Shown: one piece after another, positions 6,110-6,244 of the stretch
Numbering within the stretch: the first letter of the stretch is position 1
How the letters are laid out: every line of letters begins with the position of its first letter
The notes under the pieces: generated by a model
Databases searched by the model: none
What the model was told of the DNA's origin: nothing
Seen by the model: only the letters and a program-made list of their open reading frames with translations
Assembly (NCBI GenBank): GCA_002308955.1
Contig: DBWJ01000076.1
Coordinates: 1 to 6,244, forward strand
Direction: 5' to 3'
DNA: 6,244 bases
Origin: Lachnoclostridium sp. UBA1241
GTDB taxonomy: Bacteria; Bacillota; Clostridia; Lachnospirales; Lachnospiraceae
Position numbers and translations under genes: made by a program

Positions 6110-6110
6110 T
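6091..6110. repeat. 20-bp sequence shared with 2160-2179
   Basis: Matches the copy at 2160-2179 in 18 of 20 bases and in the same orientation. Here it covers the spacer and -10 of the plus-strand promoter. Confidence 0.5.
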
Positions 6111-6155
6111 TATTATTAGATGTACCAATATCTTTTTGTGAGGAGAACTATCCCG

Positions 6156-6244
6156 ATGAAAAAAGTGAAGCTTAAGAGAGCAAATGAAAGAACCCCTCTT
6201 GTGAAGGAGATTTATACTGCGGATCCGTCCGCACACGTATTCGA
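6156..6244 (+). CDS. Probable family 43 glycoside hydrolase, first 29 codons (3' end outside window)
   Basis: The ATG at 6156 follows AGGAG (6141-6145) by ten bases. Only 29 residues are visible: a lysine-rich start with no signal peptide, then EIYTADPSAHVF at 18-29. The ADPSAHVF pattern is familiar from GH43-type five-bladed beta-propeller enzymes (arabinofuranosidases/xylosidases), where a DPS near the N-terminus carries the catalytic base aspartate; here that would be Asp23. Absence of a signal peptide suggests a cytoplasmic enzyme acting on imported oligosaccharides. The call rests on one short motif from memory, and the specificity cannot be guessed. It is divergent from the exporter operon. 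Confidence 0.6.
   Translation, partial: MKKVKLKRANERTPLVKEIYTADPSAHVF

Noticed and set aside
5997..6236. Minus-strand open frame of 79 codons
   Set aside because: It covers the exporter promoter and is antisense to the plus-strand gene start; no ribosome binding site or recognisable domain.

Overview
The window looks like a chromosomal segment from a GC-richer member of the Clostridia, most likely Lachnospiraceae-like. The evidence is the SecA sequence style, strong AGGAGG-type ribosome binding sites, sigma-A promoters with 17-bp spacers, and an ABC exporter pair of a Firmicute type. The assignment is by recognition only; no search was run.

Layout: (1) 1-1523, minus strand: the first 507 codons of secA, the preprotein translocase ATPase; the 3' end lies off the left edge. 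It has its own sigma-A promoter at 1579-1607 and a short leader. (2) 1524-2288: an unusually long (765 bp) non-coding gap. From left to right it holds the secA promoter, an unremarkable purine/pyrimidine-skewed stretch, four tandem 85-bp repeat units each built around a spaced dyad (GGTACAGACC / GGTCTGTACC), a cluster of DnaA-box-like 9-mers, and a nested palindrome that is probably the terminator of the exporter operon. (3) 2289-5959, minus strand: two half-size ABC exporters (624 aa then 599 aa) with ATGA-overlapping ends, probably forming a heterodimeric exporter. A 9-bp stem at the junction encloses the second gene's ribosome binding site and part of its start codon. (4) 5960-6155: a divergent control region with a near-consensus promoter for the exporter operon (TTGACA-N17-TAAAAT), a weaker plus-strand promoter and two dyads. 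(5) 6156-6244, plus strand: the first 29 codons of a probable family 43 glycoside hydrolase, running off the right edge.

How the parts fit: the exporter operon is transcribed from a strong promoter and probably ends at the nested hairpin, so secA is a separate transcription unit. The exporter and the putative glycosidase share a divergent control region, which raises, but does not prove, co-regulation. The exporter substrate cannot be read from sequence. The least explained parts are the 85-bp structured repeat array and the DnaA-box-like cluster between the exporter operon and secA.
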